A stretch of DNA of 64,000 nt from Bdellovibrio sp. NC01 (GCF_006874625.1 NZ_CP030034.1:3844001-3908000), one strand, 5' to 3'; shown: positions 35,561 to 45,321, counted from the first letter of the stretch. Notes: generated by a model not told the origin, from the letters alone. A program made the numbers and translations.

Positions 35561-36721
35561 ATGAATCCACAAGTACAAAAAAATATCGAAAAGATTAAGC
35601 AATGGCTTTCCCAAGACGTCTACCCTTTGTGGACTGAAAAAGGGATTGATACTAAAAATGGCGGCTTCGTTGAAAGTCTGACTTTCACGGGCGAACCAAT
35701 GGATGTTCCTCGTCGTGCGATGGTGCAATCCCGCCAAATGTATTCTTTCCTAACTGGCGCAAGACTTGGTGTGATTCCTCAAGACGTTGCAAACGAAGCT
35801 GTGATGAACGGCGCACGCTACTTGATGACTAAATTCTCTGATCCTTCTGGTGCATTCATTTATTCGATCAATCCTGATGGAACTCCAAAAAGTAAAAATC
35901 CAGATCTTTACACTCAGGCGTTTGCATTGTTCGGACTGGCGCAAGCTTATTCAGTCACTCCCGATCCAGAAATTAAAAAGCGCGCGAAAGAATTAGTGAA
36001 GTACTTGTACCGCGAGCGCAAAGTTAAAGGTGGCGGATTCACGGAGCTAGATGAAAAAGGTGGGGTTTCTTACAAATCAAATCCACACATGCACATGTTT
36101 GAATCCGCAATCGCGTGGATGCAAATCGATAAAGATGATGAATGGAAAGTTCTTGGTCACGATTTGATCACGCTGGCTTTGAACAAGTTCATTGATTCAA
36201 AAACGCACGTTCTAGGTGAATACTTTGATGAACACTGGAATCACATCATGGAAGACGGCGCGTTTGTTTATGAACCAGGCCATCAATACGAATGGGCATG
36301 GTTGATGTCATTGTATGAAGATCTAACTGGCAAAGATTTAAAAGCTGTTCGTCATAAATTGTATTTGTTGGCAGATAAATACGGCACTTCGTGCATTCGT
36401 AAAATTGCCTTCGATGAAATGTGGAGTAACTACACTCCGAAACTTCAATCATCACGCTTCTGGCCACAATGCGAACGTATTAAAGCAGCCGCACGTCTGG
36501 GCACTGAAGCGGCGAGCGATCAAAAACACATTTACGCCAAAGGTGCTGACGAAGCTCTTGAGACATTGTTCAAGTTTTTTGAGACACCGATGAAAGGCAT
36601 GTGGTTCGATCAACTATCTGCATCTGATACGTTTAGCGGAACATCTGCGAAAGCAAGTTCGCTTTATCATATTGTGAATGCGATGGAAGAATACCTCAAC
36701 TATCGTCCTAAGGTGAATTAA
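35561..36721 (+). CDS. N-acylglucosamine 2-epimerase/mannose isomerase family protein
   Basis: 386 residues of an alpha6/alpha6 barrel: DTKNGGFVESLTFTGEP, VQSRQMYSFLTGARLG, NPHMHMFESAIAWMQI, VYEPGHQYEWAWLM and the C-terminal HIVNAMEEYL. Catalytic histidines of AGE/cellobiose epimerases are in NPHMHMFE and EPGHQYEWAW. Substrate (GlcNAc, mannose or a disaccharide) cannot be decided. The start is uncertain: ATG 35561 has no Shine-Dalgarno but follows a palindrome; TTG 35516 has AGGA but lies within a small hairpin. Confidence 0.8.
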   Translation: MNPQVQKNIEKIKQWLSQDVYPLWTEKGIDTKNGGFVESLTFTGEPMDVPRRAMVQSRQMYSFLTGARLGVIPQDVANEAVMNGARYLMTKFSDPSGAFIYSINPDGTPKSKNPDLYTQAFALFGLAQAYSVTPDPEIKKRAKELVKYLYRERKVKGGGFTELDEKGGVSYKSNPHMHMFESAIAWMQIDKDDEWKVLGHDLITLALNKFIDSKTHVLGEYFDEHWNHIMEDGAFVYEPGHQYEWAWLMSLYEDLTGKDLKAVRHKLYLLADKYGTSCIRKIAFDEMWSNYTPKLQSSRFWPQCERIKAAARLGTEAASDQKHIYAKGADEALETLFKFFETPMKGMWFDQLSASDTFSGTSAKASSLYHIVNAMEEYLNYRPKVN

Positions 36722-36860
36722 CAGCTATTTTACATAAACGTCTCAGGGTGAGACTGTTCCGCGAGCTTGCGCTCATATACGGTACAAATCTCACTCTAAT
36801 ATGACGTGAATTCACGGCGATTTAACTACATTTTTACTAAGGTAGACCGATCAGTTATAT

Positions 36861-39152
36861 ATGAAAACTGAGCGTCTCCTGATTCTTTTCATAATCATGT
36901 TTGCGGCGTTACGCACTTTTGCGTCGCCCGCGGCGTTGACCTATCAGGGACGCATTCTTAAAACTGACGGCACCCCTCTTCAGTACGCAAACGTCAATTT
37001 TCTCTTTCAGATTTTAGATCCTTCAGGCACTTGCCTTATCTATCAAGAACAAGTTTCCGGCTATAACATGGTGAACTCTGGTGGTGTGTTTGACGTGCCC
37101 ATTGGTTCGGGCAGCGTACAATATCCAACGACAGGTTCGTTCACGATTCTTGATGCTTTTAATAATACAAAATCATTCACATGCGGAACGTGTTCTGCAA
37201 GTGGCGCCTCTTACTCATGCAGCAATGCTTCGGGCACTTATAATGGGTCTGCTGGAGATAACAGAAAATTGCGCGTGCAGTTCTTTGATGGCAGCGGCTG
37301 GCAAACCATTTCACCCGATTCCATCGTAAGATCCGTACCCTTTGCGGGTTTCGCAGATTCTGCACAAAAGCTTGGAACAAACACGGCAAGTGATTTCGTC
37401 CTTAAAGCCGAAGTCAACAGCAACACCACTTGCGATAGCGGAAGTTTCTTAACTTGGAATGCCACAACAAAACAATTTGGTTGTGCCGGTGTCAGTGGTG
37501 CTTCGGGTGGTACGGTTACCAATGTGTCTTCTGCAAATTCGTATTTAACGGTTGCAAATGGATCAGCCACTCCGTTGCTAACTTTGAATGTAGGCACGGG
37601 TGCAAATACAGTCGCTGCAGGAAATGATTCACGCTTTACAGATTCACGTGCACCCAATGGTTCTGCAGGTGGGGATTTATCAGGAACTTATCCAAATCCA
37701 ACAGTTGCAAAAATCAACGGTCAAGACGTTGATTCAACGGCACCAACAGCCGGTCAGGTTTTAAAATTTGCTTCTTCAAAATGGTCGCCAGCAACTTTAA
37801 CAACAAGTGATATCTCGGGTCTTTCAACGGCACTAAGTGGCCTTGTGACACAATCACAATTCCCTGCAAGCTGTGCCGCGAACCAGACACTGACATTTAT
37901 TTCGCCAAGTGGATCGTTCACTTGTTCTGCGATTGCGATTGGTGAATCAAACATTACTTACTCTTCCCATGCGCAAAATACTTTCCTAGCGGCGCCTACT
38001 TCTGGTTCAGGTACTCCGACTTTTAGAACAATCGCTTCGAGTGATTTACCTGCGGGAATCATGACTGGTACGGGAACAACAAATTATATTCCTTATTATA
38101 GTAGTGCTTCGACATTTGCGAATTCCCCTCTGTCAGTGAATTCTGGAAAAGTTGGCGTAAATACGACTTCGTCACCCGCAGCATTGACCGTAGTTCCTTC
38201 AAATAACGTCGCGACGGTACTTCTTGGTGATCCGACCAGCAACGGTGTGAATCAAACACAATCCCTTTCACAAGTTCCAGCATATACGACGGACACACCA
38301 TTTTCGTTAATCGGTGGTAACTCGTACTTGGATCGTGATGAAGTTCTTATTGGTGGGCAGAATGACGGTGGCAGTTTTGCGCAAGCTCAAGCTGCTGTTC
38401 AAAACATCATCTTCTTTACCACACCTACAAAGAACACGTTGCAAGGCACAGAAAGAATGCGCATCACTTCGCAGGGTAACGTCGGTATTGGCACGAACTC
38501 CCCTGCTTATAAATTGCAAATTAAAGGCGGTATTTTAGCAGTCAAAGGGGACGTCTTTTCAGCCAACGGACCTTCTGCAGAATCAGTTGCTTCTTTCGAT
38601 AAGGAAGGTGCTGGTGGTGTTGCAATTAATATGTTTGCTTCATCTACTAACAACGCTTCAATTTATTTTGGTGACACTGCACAAGCGCAACAAGGTTACA
38701 TCCGTTATAGAACGGACGATACGGTTGCAAATCAATATATGTCGATGCAAGTGAACTCTGCTGAAAGAATGCGTATTACCTCAACCGGTAATGTCGGCAT
38801 CGGCACAACGGCTCCTGCTGCGAAATTGACGGTTGCTGGTGCCATCGTCAGTACTCCGCCAGCACCATTCACTGGCGCAACGGTGGATGTGTCGACAAGT
38901 AACACGCAACTATTAACAAGCGTTGGTGGCTCTGCGATTACGCTTAATAATCTCGCCCACGGTGGTACTTATACTCTGGTGATTCAAGATACGACCTCTC
39001 GTGCGTATACATTCACGGGTTGCAATACCAGCAAGTATTCTCCGCCGAATCAAGCGACGACTGCGGGAACTCACTCCGTCTATGCGATCTTGTCCGTTTA
39101 CAACGGTACGAATTATGACTGCTACATCACGTGGTCGACAGGATTCCAATAA
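36861..39152 (+). CDS. Large exported tail-fibre-like surface protein
   Basis: 763 residues with a signal peptide (cleavage near TFA-SPA). The N-terminal domain (SPAALTYQGRILKTDGTPLQ) is common in surface proteins of Bdellovibrio-like bacteria. The middle is Ser/Thr/Gly/Asn-rich with phage-tail-like pieces (GGDLSGTYPNPTVAKINGQD). Near the C terminus ERMRITSQGNVGIGTNSPA and ERMRITSTGNVGIGTTAPA are two copies of the repeat found in tail fibres and adhesins. It is likely a trimeric or fibrous surface adhesin. The stop overlaps the next start (TAATG). Confidence 0.75.
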   Translation: MKTERLLILFIIMFAALRTFASPAALTYQGRILKTDGTPLQYANVNFLFQILDPSGTCLIYQEQVSGYNMVNSGGVFDVPIGSGSVQYPTTGSFTILDAFNNTKSFTCGTCSASGASYSCSNASGTYNGSAGDNRKLRVQFFDGSGWQTISPDSIVRSVPFAGFADSAQKLGTNTASDFVLKAEVNSNTTCDSGSFLTWNATTKQFGCAGVSGASGGTVTNVSSANSYLTVANGSATPLLTLNVGTGANTVAAGNDSRFTDSRAPNGSAGGDLSGTYPNPTVAKINGQDVDSTAPTAGQVLKFASSKWSPATLTTSDISGLSTALSGLVTQSQFPASCAANQTLTFISPSGSFTCSAIAIGESNITYSSHAQNTFLAAPTSGSGTPTFRTIASSDLPAGIMTGTGTTNYIPYYSSASTFANSPLSVNSGKVGVNTTSSPAALTVVPSNNVATVLLGDPTSNGVNQTQSLSQVPAYTTDTPFSLIGGNSYLDRDEVLIGGQNDGGSFAQAQAAVQNIIFFTTPTKNTLQGTERMRITSQGNVGIGTNSPAYKLQIKGGILAVKGDVFSANGPSAESVASFDKEGAGGVAINMFASSTNNASIYFGDTAQAQQGYIRYRTDDTVANQYMSMQVNSAERMRITSTGNVGIGTTAPAAKLTVAGAIVSTPPAPFTGATVDVSTSNTQLLTSVGGSAITLNNLAHGGTYTLVIQDTTSRAYTFTGCNTSKYSPPNQATTAGTHSVYAILSVYNGTNYDCYITWSTGFQ

Positions 39153-40036
39153 TGGAATTTGCTAAATTCGTTTTAGCATTTTTATTTCTGCCTTCTATTT
39201 CATTCGCTCAGAATTTATTTTTTCGCGGTCTTTTAGGCACTGATGTGACCGAGTGTCGCGTGCTTTACAATCCACAAACACCGGGCTTTGCAGCAAACTT
39301 AGTTGCGTACTGGAATATGGATGGCACGATTGGCACAGTCGGTAACGGATCGACGCTGGCGTCTGCGATTGCAGGTGGCCCTACCGCGACGGTAACGAAT
39401 GGTTCAAGCTCTCTTGCCTATGCAACAGGAATTTTAAATCAAGGCATCACTGCGAATGCGACTGCTGCGGATATCGTTAGTGCTGGAACGCCAGCCGTGC
39501 TCAATGATCTTTCGGCCGGCAGCTTCATGATGTGGATTAAAGCGACTACCGGAACTTCTAGAAAGTTATTTTATAAAAGTGATAACAACGGTTCTGCTGG
39601 ATATTTTTTCATAATGAAAGATGACCGCCGTTTTGTGTTTGTGAAAGTCGCACCGACAACGAACATGCAAAAATTCACGCCGACTCTAACGACCGCCTAT
39701 CTTTCAAATGCCTGGCATCAGGTCATCGTCACGTGGGATGGAAGCTTGAATGCTTCGGGCGTAAAAATATATGTGGATGGAACAGAGGTCGTTTATAACG
39801 TTGCTGATTCACGCATTGATACCTCCAGTGGTGACACCAGTTATTCGCAAAATGGTTCTGGAACGCCAGCCTCTGACGCTAGTTATCCCTTCTATTTGTT
39901 AGGCAACCCCGGTAGCACTTCCACGAACCCTGCCTCCAGTGCATTTTCAGGCACCATGGACGAGTTCGCGGTGTGGAACAGGGTGCTAACTCCGGCAGAA
40001 GTGGCCCGTGTTTACCGCCATCAAAAGTGCAATTAG
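39152..40036 (+). CDS. Exported LamG-like lectin/jellyroll protein
   Basis: 294 residues with a signal peptide (MEFAKFVLAFLFLPSISFA). The C-terminal 230 residues form a LamG/concanavalin-like jellyroll: FMMWIKATTGTS, WHQVIVTWDG, VKIYVDGTEVVY and MDEFAVWNRVLTPAEVARVY. Such domains bind carbohydrate or protein. Four Cys are few and one pair may close. It overlaps the fibre gene by one base, so the two form a secreted pair. ATG 39152 is coupled; the frame upstream is not coding. Confidence 0.8.
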   Translation: MEFAKFVLAFLFLPSISFAQNLFFRGLLGTDVTECRVLYNPQTPGFAANLVAYWNMDGTIGTVGNGSTLASAIAGGPTATVTNGSSSLAYATGILNQGITANATAADIVSAGTPAVLNDLSAGSFMMWIKATTGTSRKLFYKSDNNGSAGYFFIMKDDRRFVFVKVAPTTNMQKFTPTLTTAYLSNAWHQVIVTWDGSLNASGVKIYVDGTEVVYNVADSRIDTSSGDTSYSQNGSGTPASDASYPFYLLGNPGSTSTNPASSAFSGTMDEFAVWNRVLTPAEVARVYRHQKCN

Positions 40037-40160
40037 TTCGTTCCAAATCAGGCTTTTGTTAAACTTCCTATAAATTAAACAAAACTTTAAATGATCTAAT
40101 CTAAATTACGGTAATTACGTCGCTATTCATTGACAGGATGGCCCCATCGCCGCTATTCAA

Positions 40161-40179
40161 AGCTCCAAAACCAGGAGCT
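40161..40179 (+). promoter_or_regulatory. Hairpin hiding the Shine-Dalgarno
   Basis: AGCTCC (40161-40166) pairs with GGAGCT (40174-40179), which includes the only Shine-Dalgarno of the following gene. The ATG is five bases downstream. Confidence 0.45.
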
Positions 40180-40183
40180 AAAA

Positions 40184-40486
40184 ATGAAGAAATTGGTAGC
40201 GGCACTTTTGCTCGTTTCTGCGCCAGCATTTGCCGGCCGAATCAACGAAATCGTGATTATGACGACGGAAGATGTTGAGTTCGTTTTGAACCTCACTAAC
40301 GGCGATCAGTCTTACCAAATCACTTATCAGGACTTTGCGAAACCTGAGCAAGGTATGGATCTAGCGGTTGAAACCAAGCTTTCAGTCCGAAATGTTCATA
40401 CTGGAAGAACTCAAGAGTGGACATGCAACACTCAATTCGTTAAAACTCCTACGTTCTTCGAAATTTCTAAAACAGTTTGTAATTAA
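40184..40486 (+). CDS. Small exported protein of 100 residues
   Basis: A signal peptide ([17 protein letters not shown], cleavage before GRINEI) leads to an 83-residue mature part with two cysteines near its C-terminal end (WTCNTQF and KTVCN), likely a disulfide. The start codon lies behind a hairpin that can block the ribosome site. ndk follows 14 bases later. No family recognised. Confidence 0.7.
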   Translation: MKKLVAALLLVSAPAFAGRINEIVIMTTEDVEFVLNLTNGDQSYQITYQDFAKPEQGMDLAVETKLSVRNVHTGRTQEWTCNTQFVKTPTFFEISKTVCN

Positions 40487-40500
40487 CAAGGAGATTCCTC

Positions 40501-40926
40501 ATGGCAATCGAACAAACATTCTCTATCATTAAACCAAACGCGATGAAAAAAAATGCTATCGGCGATATCGTTAGCATGTTTGAAGCAAACGGTTTGAAAA
40601 TCGCTGCTGCAAAAATCACAGTTTTGACTGCTGATAAAGCTGGCGAATTCTACGCTGAACACAAAGCTCGTCCATTCTTCGGCGAACTTGTTTCTTTCAT
40701 GACTTCTGGCCCAGTTATGTTGATGTGCTTGCAAGGTGAAGGCGCAGTTTTGAAAAACCGCGAAATCATGGGTGCAACTGATCCTAAAAAAGCTAACGCT
40801 GGCACAATCCGTTCTAAATTCGGCGACAACGTAGGCGAAAACGCAGTTCACGGTTCTGACTCTGTTGAATCAGCTGCTCGCGAACTTGCTTTGTTCTTCG
40901 AAAAACACGAAATCTGCAACACATAG
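40501..40926 (+). CDS. ndk: Nucleoside diphosphate kinase
   Basis: Ndk equalises nucleoside triphosphate pools. The 141-residue protein has [20 protein letters not shown] and the active-site His in [12 protein letters not shown] (family pattern N-x-x-H-G-S-D). [18 protein letters not shown] is conserved too. Length is typical. The start has an AAGGAGA site. The methyltransferase gene begins three bases after the stop. Confidence 0.97.
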   Translation: MAIEQTFSIIKPNAMKKNAIGDIVSMFEANGLKIAAAKITVLTADKAGEFYAEHKARPFFGELVSFMTSGPVMLMCLQGEGAVLKNREIMGATDPKKANAGTIRSKFGDNVGENAVHGSDSVESAARELALFFEKHEICNT

Positions 40927-40929
40927 TTA

Positions 40930-42072
40930 ATGGTTTCCTCTTCTCAGATCAAAATTAAGATCGAGAAATTGGCCATCGGAGGCGCGGGCATCGCCCGCCA
41001 CGATGGCCTTGTTATTTTTGTACCTCAGGCCGCCCCTGAGGACGAACTTCTTGTTGAATTCACGAATAAAAAGAAAAACTTTGCGGAAGCAAAAATCGTC
41101 GAGATCCTGAAGCCAGGACCATCTCGTCGCACACCTCCGTGCCCTGTCGCGAATGTTTGCGGTGGTTGCAATTGGCAACACATCACCGAAGAAGAACAAC
41201 GTCGTCAGAAAGAATCTTTAGTTCTTGAAACGATCAAGAAATTCAATCCCACATTGGAATTTGAATACCTTCCGCTAAAAGAAAGCCCCCGCGTTTTCCG
41301 CTATCGCAATCGTATTCAACCAAAATATCACAATGGCAAATTTGGTTTCTTCGCGCGCAATTCCCATGACATCGTAGAGATCACGGATTGCCCGATCACC
41401 GAAGAAGTCCTGACTGCAAAATTCCCAGAAGCTCGCGCTTTCGCTGAAGCAAAGAAATCAAAAGATCTTCTACGCATGGAGATGTACATCTCTGACCAAG
41501 AAGAAGTTCGTTTCGGTTTGATTACAGACGAAGACGACGGCATCGGCTTTTCTCAAGTAAATCGTTTCCAAAATGAAGACCTGTTAAAGACGGCCTTAGA
41601 GTGGGCCGGTGATCATCAATACGAACACGTGTTTGATCTCTATGCAGGTTCCGGCAACTTTACGTTCCCATTGGCTGCGAAATACAAAAACTCGGGCATC
41701 ACCGCAGTTGAGTTAAATCCAAAGCTTGTGGAAAGAGGCCGAGCACAAAACAAGGATAAGCGTCTTCGCTATTTCTTGTCTGACGTTGAAAGCTATATGA
41801 AGCGCGCTTCCGTAGGAAAACAGGACCTTGTGCTACTAGACCCTCCCCGTGCCGGTGCAAGTGAGTACATCATGCGTGCATTAGCGGCGAGCCAAGCCAA
41901 AAAGATCATCTACATTAGCTGCCATCCGGTCTCTTTAGCTCGAGATTTGAAGTGGTTCTTTGAATGGTCACAAAAATTAGGTCACAAATACCAGCTGGCA
42001 AAGGTTCAAGCCTTCGAGATGTTCCCTCAGACAGACCATGTAGAGACTATTGCAGAGCTGAGGGTTGACTAA
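40930..42072 (+). CDS. RNA m5U methyltransferase, RlmD/TrmA family
   Basis: 380 residues: an N-terminal TRAM domain (KIEKLAIGGAGIARHDGLVI), iron-sulfur cysteines (CPVANVCGGCNWQHI), SAM motif (VFDLYAGSGNFTFPLA), and the catalytic region DPPRAGASEYIM with Cys in YISCHPVSLARDL. Such enzymes methylate C5 of uridine in 23S rRNA or tRNA. The two other RNA substrates of the family are not distinguishable here. The fourth cluster Cys lies in ITDCPIT. ndk is directly upstream without a ribosome site for this gene, so re-initiation is likely. Confidence 0.88.
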   Translation: MVSSSQIKIKIEKLAIGGAGIARHDGLVIFVPQAAPEDELLVEFTNKKKNFAEAKIVEILKPGPSRRTPPCPVANVCGGCNWQHITEEEQRRQKESLVLETIKKFNPTLEFEYLPLKESPRVFRYRNRIQPKYHNGKFGFFARNSHDIVEITDCPITEEVLTAKFPEARAFAEAKKSKDLLRMEMYISDQEEVRFGLITDEDDGIGFSQVNRFQNEDLLKTALEWAGDHQYEHVFDLYAGSGNFTFPLAAKYKNSGITAVELNPKLVERGRAQNKDKRLRYFLSDVESYMKRASVGKQDLVLLDPPRAGASEYIMRALAASQAKKIIYISCHPVSLARDLKWFFEWSQKLGHKYQLAKVQAFEMFPQTDHVETIAELRVD

Positions 42073-42092
42073 TCCTCTCTGAATGATACCTT
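42065..42092 (+). promoter_or_regulatory. Weak promoter before the TPR lipoprotein gene
   Basis: TTGACT, overlapping the previous stop, a 16-base spacer and TACCTT end six bases before ATG 42099. Confidence 0.25.
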
Positions 42093-42098
42093 TTTAGG

Positions 42099-42860
42099 AT
42101 GCGTAAATGGATTATCGCTTTATGCGCGCTTACGGTGAGTATCACCATGATGGGCTGCGCAACTAAACAGGAAAAAGAAAAGGCAGATCTTTATCTGCGT
42201 ATGGGAAGTTCACTGATCGAAGAAGGTAACTACCCAAGTGCTCTTTCTGCACTTTTGAAGGCTCAAGAACTTGATCCGCAAAATCCGCTTATCCTTAACA
42301 ACTTGGGACAAGTTTATTTCTTGCGCGAGAAATACGAGCTTGCAGAAAAACAATTCCGCAAAGCCATCGAATTACAAAAAGACTATACCGATGCTCGCAA
42401 CAATCTTTCTCGTGTTTTGATCGAGCAAGGAAAGTACGCTGAAGCAGAAAAAGAATTGAACATCGTACTTGCAGATTTGACTTACGGTGGAGCAGATCGT
42501 GCTTACATCAATTTGGGTCTTGCGAAATTCAATCAAAAACAATTCACGCAAGCCGAACAAGCTTTCGTGAAAGTTTTAAAACTTAAATCCGATGATTGCA
42601 TCGCAAGCGATTACTACGGCCGTTCGATCTTTGAACAAAAAGATTACAGTCGCGCCGCCGAAGCATTAGATCGCGCTATCGGCTTCTGCCAAAAAAATCT
42701 TTTTGATGAGCCACATTTCTACAGCGCCCTTGCCTACTATCGCTTGGGAGACAAAGAAAAGTCGATGGCACGTTTTGAAGAGCTGATTAAATTATATCCC
42801 GACGGAAAATATCGCCAAAAGGCGAAGGGCATGTTGGATCTGATTCGAAAGGGACACTAA
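42099..42860 (+). CDS. PilF/PilW-like TPR lipoprotein
   Basis: 253 residues with a lipoprotein signal (lipobox MMGC, lipid Cys near residue 20) and about five or six TPR repeats (NPLILNNLGQVYFLREKYEL). PilF/PilW helps PilQ secretin assembly in type IV pili, and a pilT gene lies elsewhere in this window. Its stop overlaps the RodZ-like gene start by one base, as in gammaproteobacterial pilF-rodZ-gcpE clusters; the association supports the name. Confidence 0.82.
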   Translation: MRKWIIALCALTVSITMMGCATKQEKEKADLYLRMGSSLIEEGNYPSALSALLKAQELDPQNPLILNNLGQVYFLREKYELAEKQFRKAIELQKDYTDARNNLSRVLIEQGKYAEAEKELNIVLADLTYGGADRAYINLGLAKFNQKQFTQAEQAFVKVLKLKSDDCIASDYYGRSIFEQKDYSRAAEALDRAIGFCQKNLFDEPHFYSALAYYRLGDKEKSMARFEELIKLYPDGKYRQKAKGMLDLIRKGH

Positions 42861-44002
42861 TGAAAAAAACTGGTGAAATTTTAAGAAAAGCCCGTGAAGA
42901 AAAAGGACTTTCCCTAAATGAAGTCAGTCTTGCTCTTAAGATCAGCAGCAAAGTTCTTAAAGCGATTGAAGAAGGCGACGAAAAAAATCTTCCTGCAAAA
43001 ACATTCCTTCGTGGTTTCGTAAAAAGCTACGCAAGTTACCTTCATTTAAACGCTGATAAAGTTCTTGAAACTTTTTATGAGGAAATGGGCTCTACTCGCC
43101 CGCAACCTTACATCCGTCCCACTGATACTCCGGTCAAAGAAGTTCCAGCGGAAGAAAAGCCCGTTGAAGCGACAAGCAAACCAGTTGTCGAACCTGAAGT
43201 AAAAGCCGAAGCTCCAGCTCCGGCACCAGCGCCGAAAAAAGAAACTCCAAAAGCAGTTCAACCAGAAGCAACTGTCACGCCGATTCGTCAACCAAGCAAT
43301 GCGCCAGCGAAAGCAGAACCGTACAGCCCGTTGAATGAAAAGAAAAATACGAAAACAATCGCGGTGATCGTAATTGGTGCGATTCTTGTTGGCTTAATCA
43401 TCTTCACGAAAAAGATGATCGACAAATATACAAAAGAGGCAGAAGTTCCGCCAACAGCTCAAGTTGAAAAAACGATGGAAGGCGCGACACCTGTTGCAAC
43501 GACGGCCCCGGTTGAATCGGCAAATCCTGAAGCTTCGCCGGCACCATCGCCACTTAGCAATTTAACTCACTCTTCGCCAACGCCAGTTCCTGCAACAATG
43601 GCGACGACTGAAGTGACTCCGGCACCAACGCCATCTGCGACCCCTGCAACGAAAGCTTCGCCAACACCAGCGGCGTCTCCTGCAGCATCGGCAACACCTG
43701 CTGCAACTCCGGTTGTAACAGCGTCACCGACACCAAGCCCATCTCCGTCACCTAAACCGGAAGATAAAAACAAACCGGTCGAGTTGATTGTTGAAGCTTT
43801 GGATTCTGTGGATATCGAATATTCTGCTCCAAACGGCAAACCACAAAAAATTCGTTTGTCTGCTGAACAAGTTCATACATTTAAAAGCCGCAGCGGTTTG
43901 AAAATCAGTTTTTCAAACGGTGGCGCAGTTAACTTGATCTTGAATGGTAAAGAAATCGGCATCCCGGGTGACCTAGGTAAGCCAATTAAATTGAGCTACT
44001 AG
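42860..44002 (+). CDS. rodZ: RodZ-like membrane protein
   Basis: 380 residues: N-terminal helix-turn-helix (ILRKAREEKGLSLNEVSLAL ... TFLRGFVKSYASYL, residues 1-65), a Pro/Ala/Glu linker, one membrane helix (165-183), a Pro/Ala/Thr-rich periplasmic linker (195-305), and a C-terminal DUF4115 beta domain. RodZ ties MreB to the elongasome and sets cell shape, which matters for a predator that grows as a filament. The long low-complexity linkers are unusual in length. It is in an operon with the TPR lipoprotein and GT39 genes. Confidence 0.88.
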   Translation: MKKTGEILRKAREEKGLSLNEVSLALKISSKVLKAIEEGDEKNLPAKTFLRGFVKSYASYLHLNADKVLETFYEEMGSTRPQPYIRPTDTPVKEVPAEEKPVEATSKPVVEPEVKAEAPAPAPAPKKETPKAVQPEATVTPIRQPSNAPAKAEPYSPLNEKKNTKTIAVIVIGAILVGLIIFTKKMIDKYTKEAEVPPTAQVEKTMEGATPVATTAPVESANPEASPAPSPLSNLTHSSPTPVPATMATTEVTPAPTPSATPATKASPTPAASPAASATPAATPVVTASPTPSPSPSPKPEDKNKPVELIVEALDSVDIEYSAPNGKPQKIRLSAEQVHTFKSRSGLKISFSNGGAVNLILNGKEIGIPGDLGKPIKLSY

Positions 44003-44004
44003 TC

Positions 44005-45321
44005 TTGAAAGATCTTAAGCGCATCTGGCTTATCAGCCTTATCGTTAAACTTGTCCTGTCGGCATTGATTCCACTTAGTGCCGACGAAGCCTATTACTGG
44101 GTTTGGTCTCACCGCTTACAACTTAGTTATTTCGATCACCCCCCGATGGTGGCGTGGTTATTCTATTTGGGTCACTTTCTTGAGCCGTTCATGAATGCTG
44201 TTCGTTGGCCCGCGGTTCTTTTAGGCCACTGCACACTAGCGCTTGGAATTTTATTTCTTAAAGATGTTTTTGATCTGAATAAAATCCGCTGGTGGATGTA
44301 TTTAATTTTGTTTTCGCCGCTATTGGGTTTTGGCTCAATGATCGTGACACCTGATTTGCCGGTCGTTTTCTTCTGGATGCTTTCGCTGTATTTGCTGAAA
44401 GAGGTTCTAGAAAAGAAATCCGCGCAAAGTTATTTGCTCTTAGGTGCTTCTTTAGGACTTGGTTTCTGCGCAAAATATCACATCGTGCTGTTTGTGCCGG
44501 CATTGATTCTCTATTTTCTGTTCGAAAAAAAATGGAAAGAGATTCAGTGGAAATATGTTCCGCTAACTATCCTCACGGGTCTAATTTTCTGTTTGCCTGT
44601 GATTTTGTGGAACTATCAAAACGAATGGGCTTCCTTTACATTCCAACTAAAACACGGCCTTGAGCGCGAGTCTTATCACTTCTCGTGGACAAGTTCTTAC
44701 GTGTTCGGGCAAATCGGGATTATTTTCCCATGGGTTTTGTGGGCTGCCTTGCGCGCGAAGGTTCCTGATAAAATTCGTTTCGTTTATTACTTTGCTTGGT
44801 TCCCTCTTGCGTTCTTCTTTTTGACTTCGTTCCGCGCATTGGTGGAAGCAAATTGGCCCATTATTGCTTTACCTGCGGTTTGTATCCTTGCAGCCGCTCA
44901 CCCAAAGATTCAAAAATGGTTGCGCTATTACGTTGGTTTTTGGGCTGTCATCATTATCTTCGTTTTAACGGCGTTATTTGTGCCTGCGATTCGCAATTCT
45001 AACGACAAGATTCGTGAACCGTTTGAACTTCAAGAGCTTAGTGAAATCGCACATGAATACTCGCCGCTTTATGCTGCCAGTTATCAAATGTCGGCGTCTC
45101 TTTGGTATTTTAGCAAAACACCGGTGTTTAAGCTGAAAGGTATTAGCCGTTTTGATTTCTTTGACACACTTCCGGAAGCTGTTCCTGCGGGAAATAAGTT
45201 TTATTTAGTGAAGCGCGAAAGAAATGGTGTACCTGAATGGCTTTCCGAACAACAATGGGTTCAACGGGAAGTTAAGAAAATCTCCCCTGATTTTGTGTTG
45301 TTGGAATTCACACACCCATGA
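44005..45321 (+). CDS. GT39-family (PMT/ArnT-like) membrane glycosyltransferase
   Basis: 438 residues with about nine to eleven membrane helices and the acidic motif LSADEAYYWVWSHRL in the first periplasmic loop, as in PMT_2/ArnT proteins that move a sugar from a lipid phosphate carrier to a protein, lipid A or glycan. The start is TTG 44005. Target is unknown. The four-base overlap with the following PHP-like gene suggests a functional pair. Confidence 0.85.
   Translation: MKDLKRIWLISLIVKLVLSALIPLSADEAYYWVWSHRLQLSYFDHPPMVAWLFYLGHFLEPFMNAVRWPAVLLGHCTLALGILFLKDVFDLNKIRWWMYLILFSPLLGFGSMIVTPDLPVVFFWMLSLYLLKEVLEKKSAQSYLLLGASLGLGFCAKYHIVLFVPALILYFLFEKKWKEIQWKYVPLTILTGLIFCLPVILWNYQNEWASFTFQLKHGLERESYHFSWTSSYVFGQIGIIFPWVLWAALRAKVPDKIRFVYYFAWFPLAFFFLTSFRALVEANWPIIALPAVCILAAAHPKIQKWLRYYVGFWAVIIIFVLTALFVPAIRNSNDKIREPFELQELSEIAHEYSPLYAASYQMSASLWYFSKTPVFKLKGISRFDFFDTLPEAVPAGNKFYLVKRERNGVPEWLSEQQWVQREVKKISPDFVLLEFTHP

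Noticed and set aside
36861-40036. Prophage remnant because of tail-fibre motifs
   Set aside because: No capsid, terminase, portal, integrase or attachment sites nearby; both proteins carry signal peptides.
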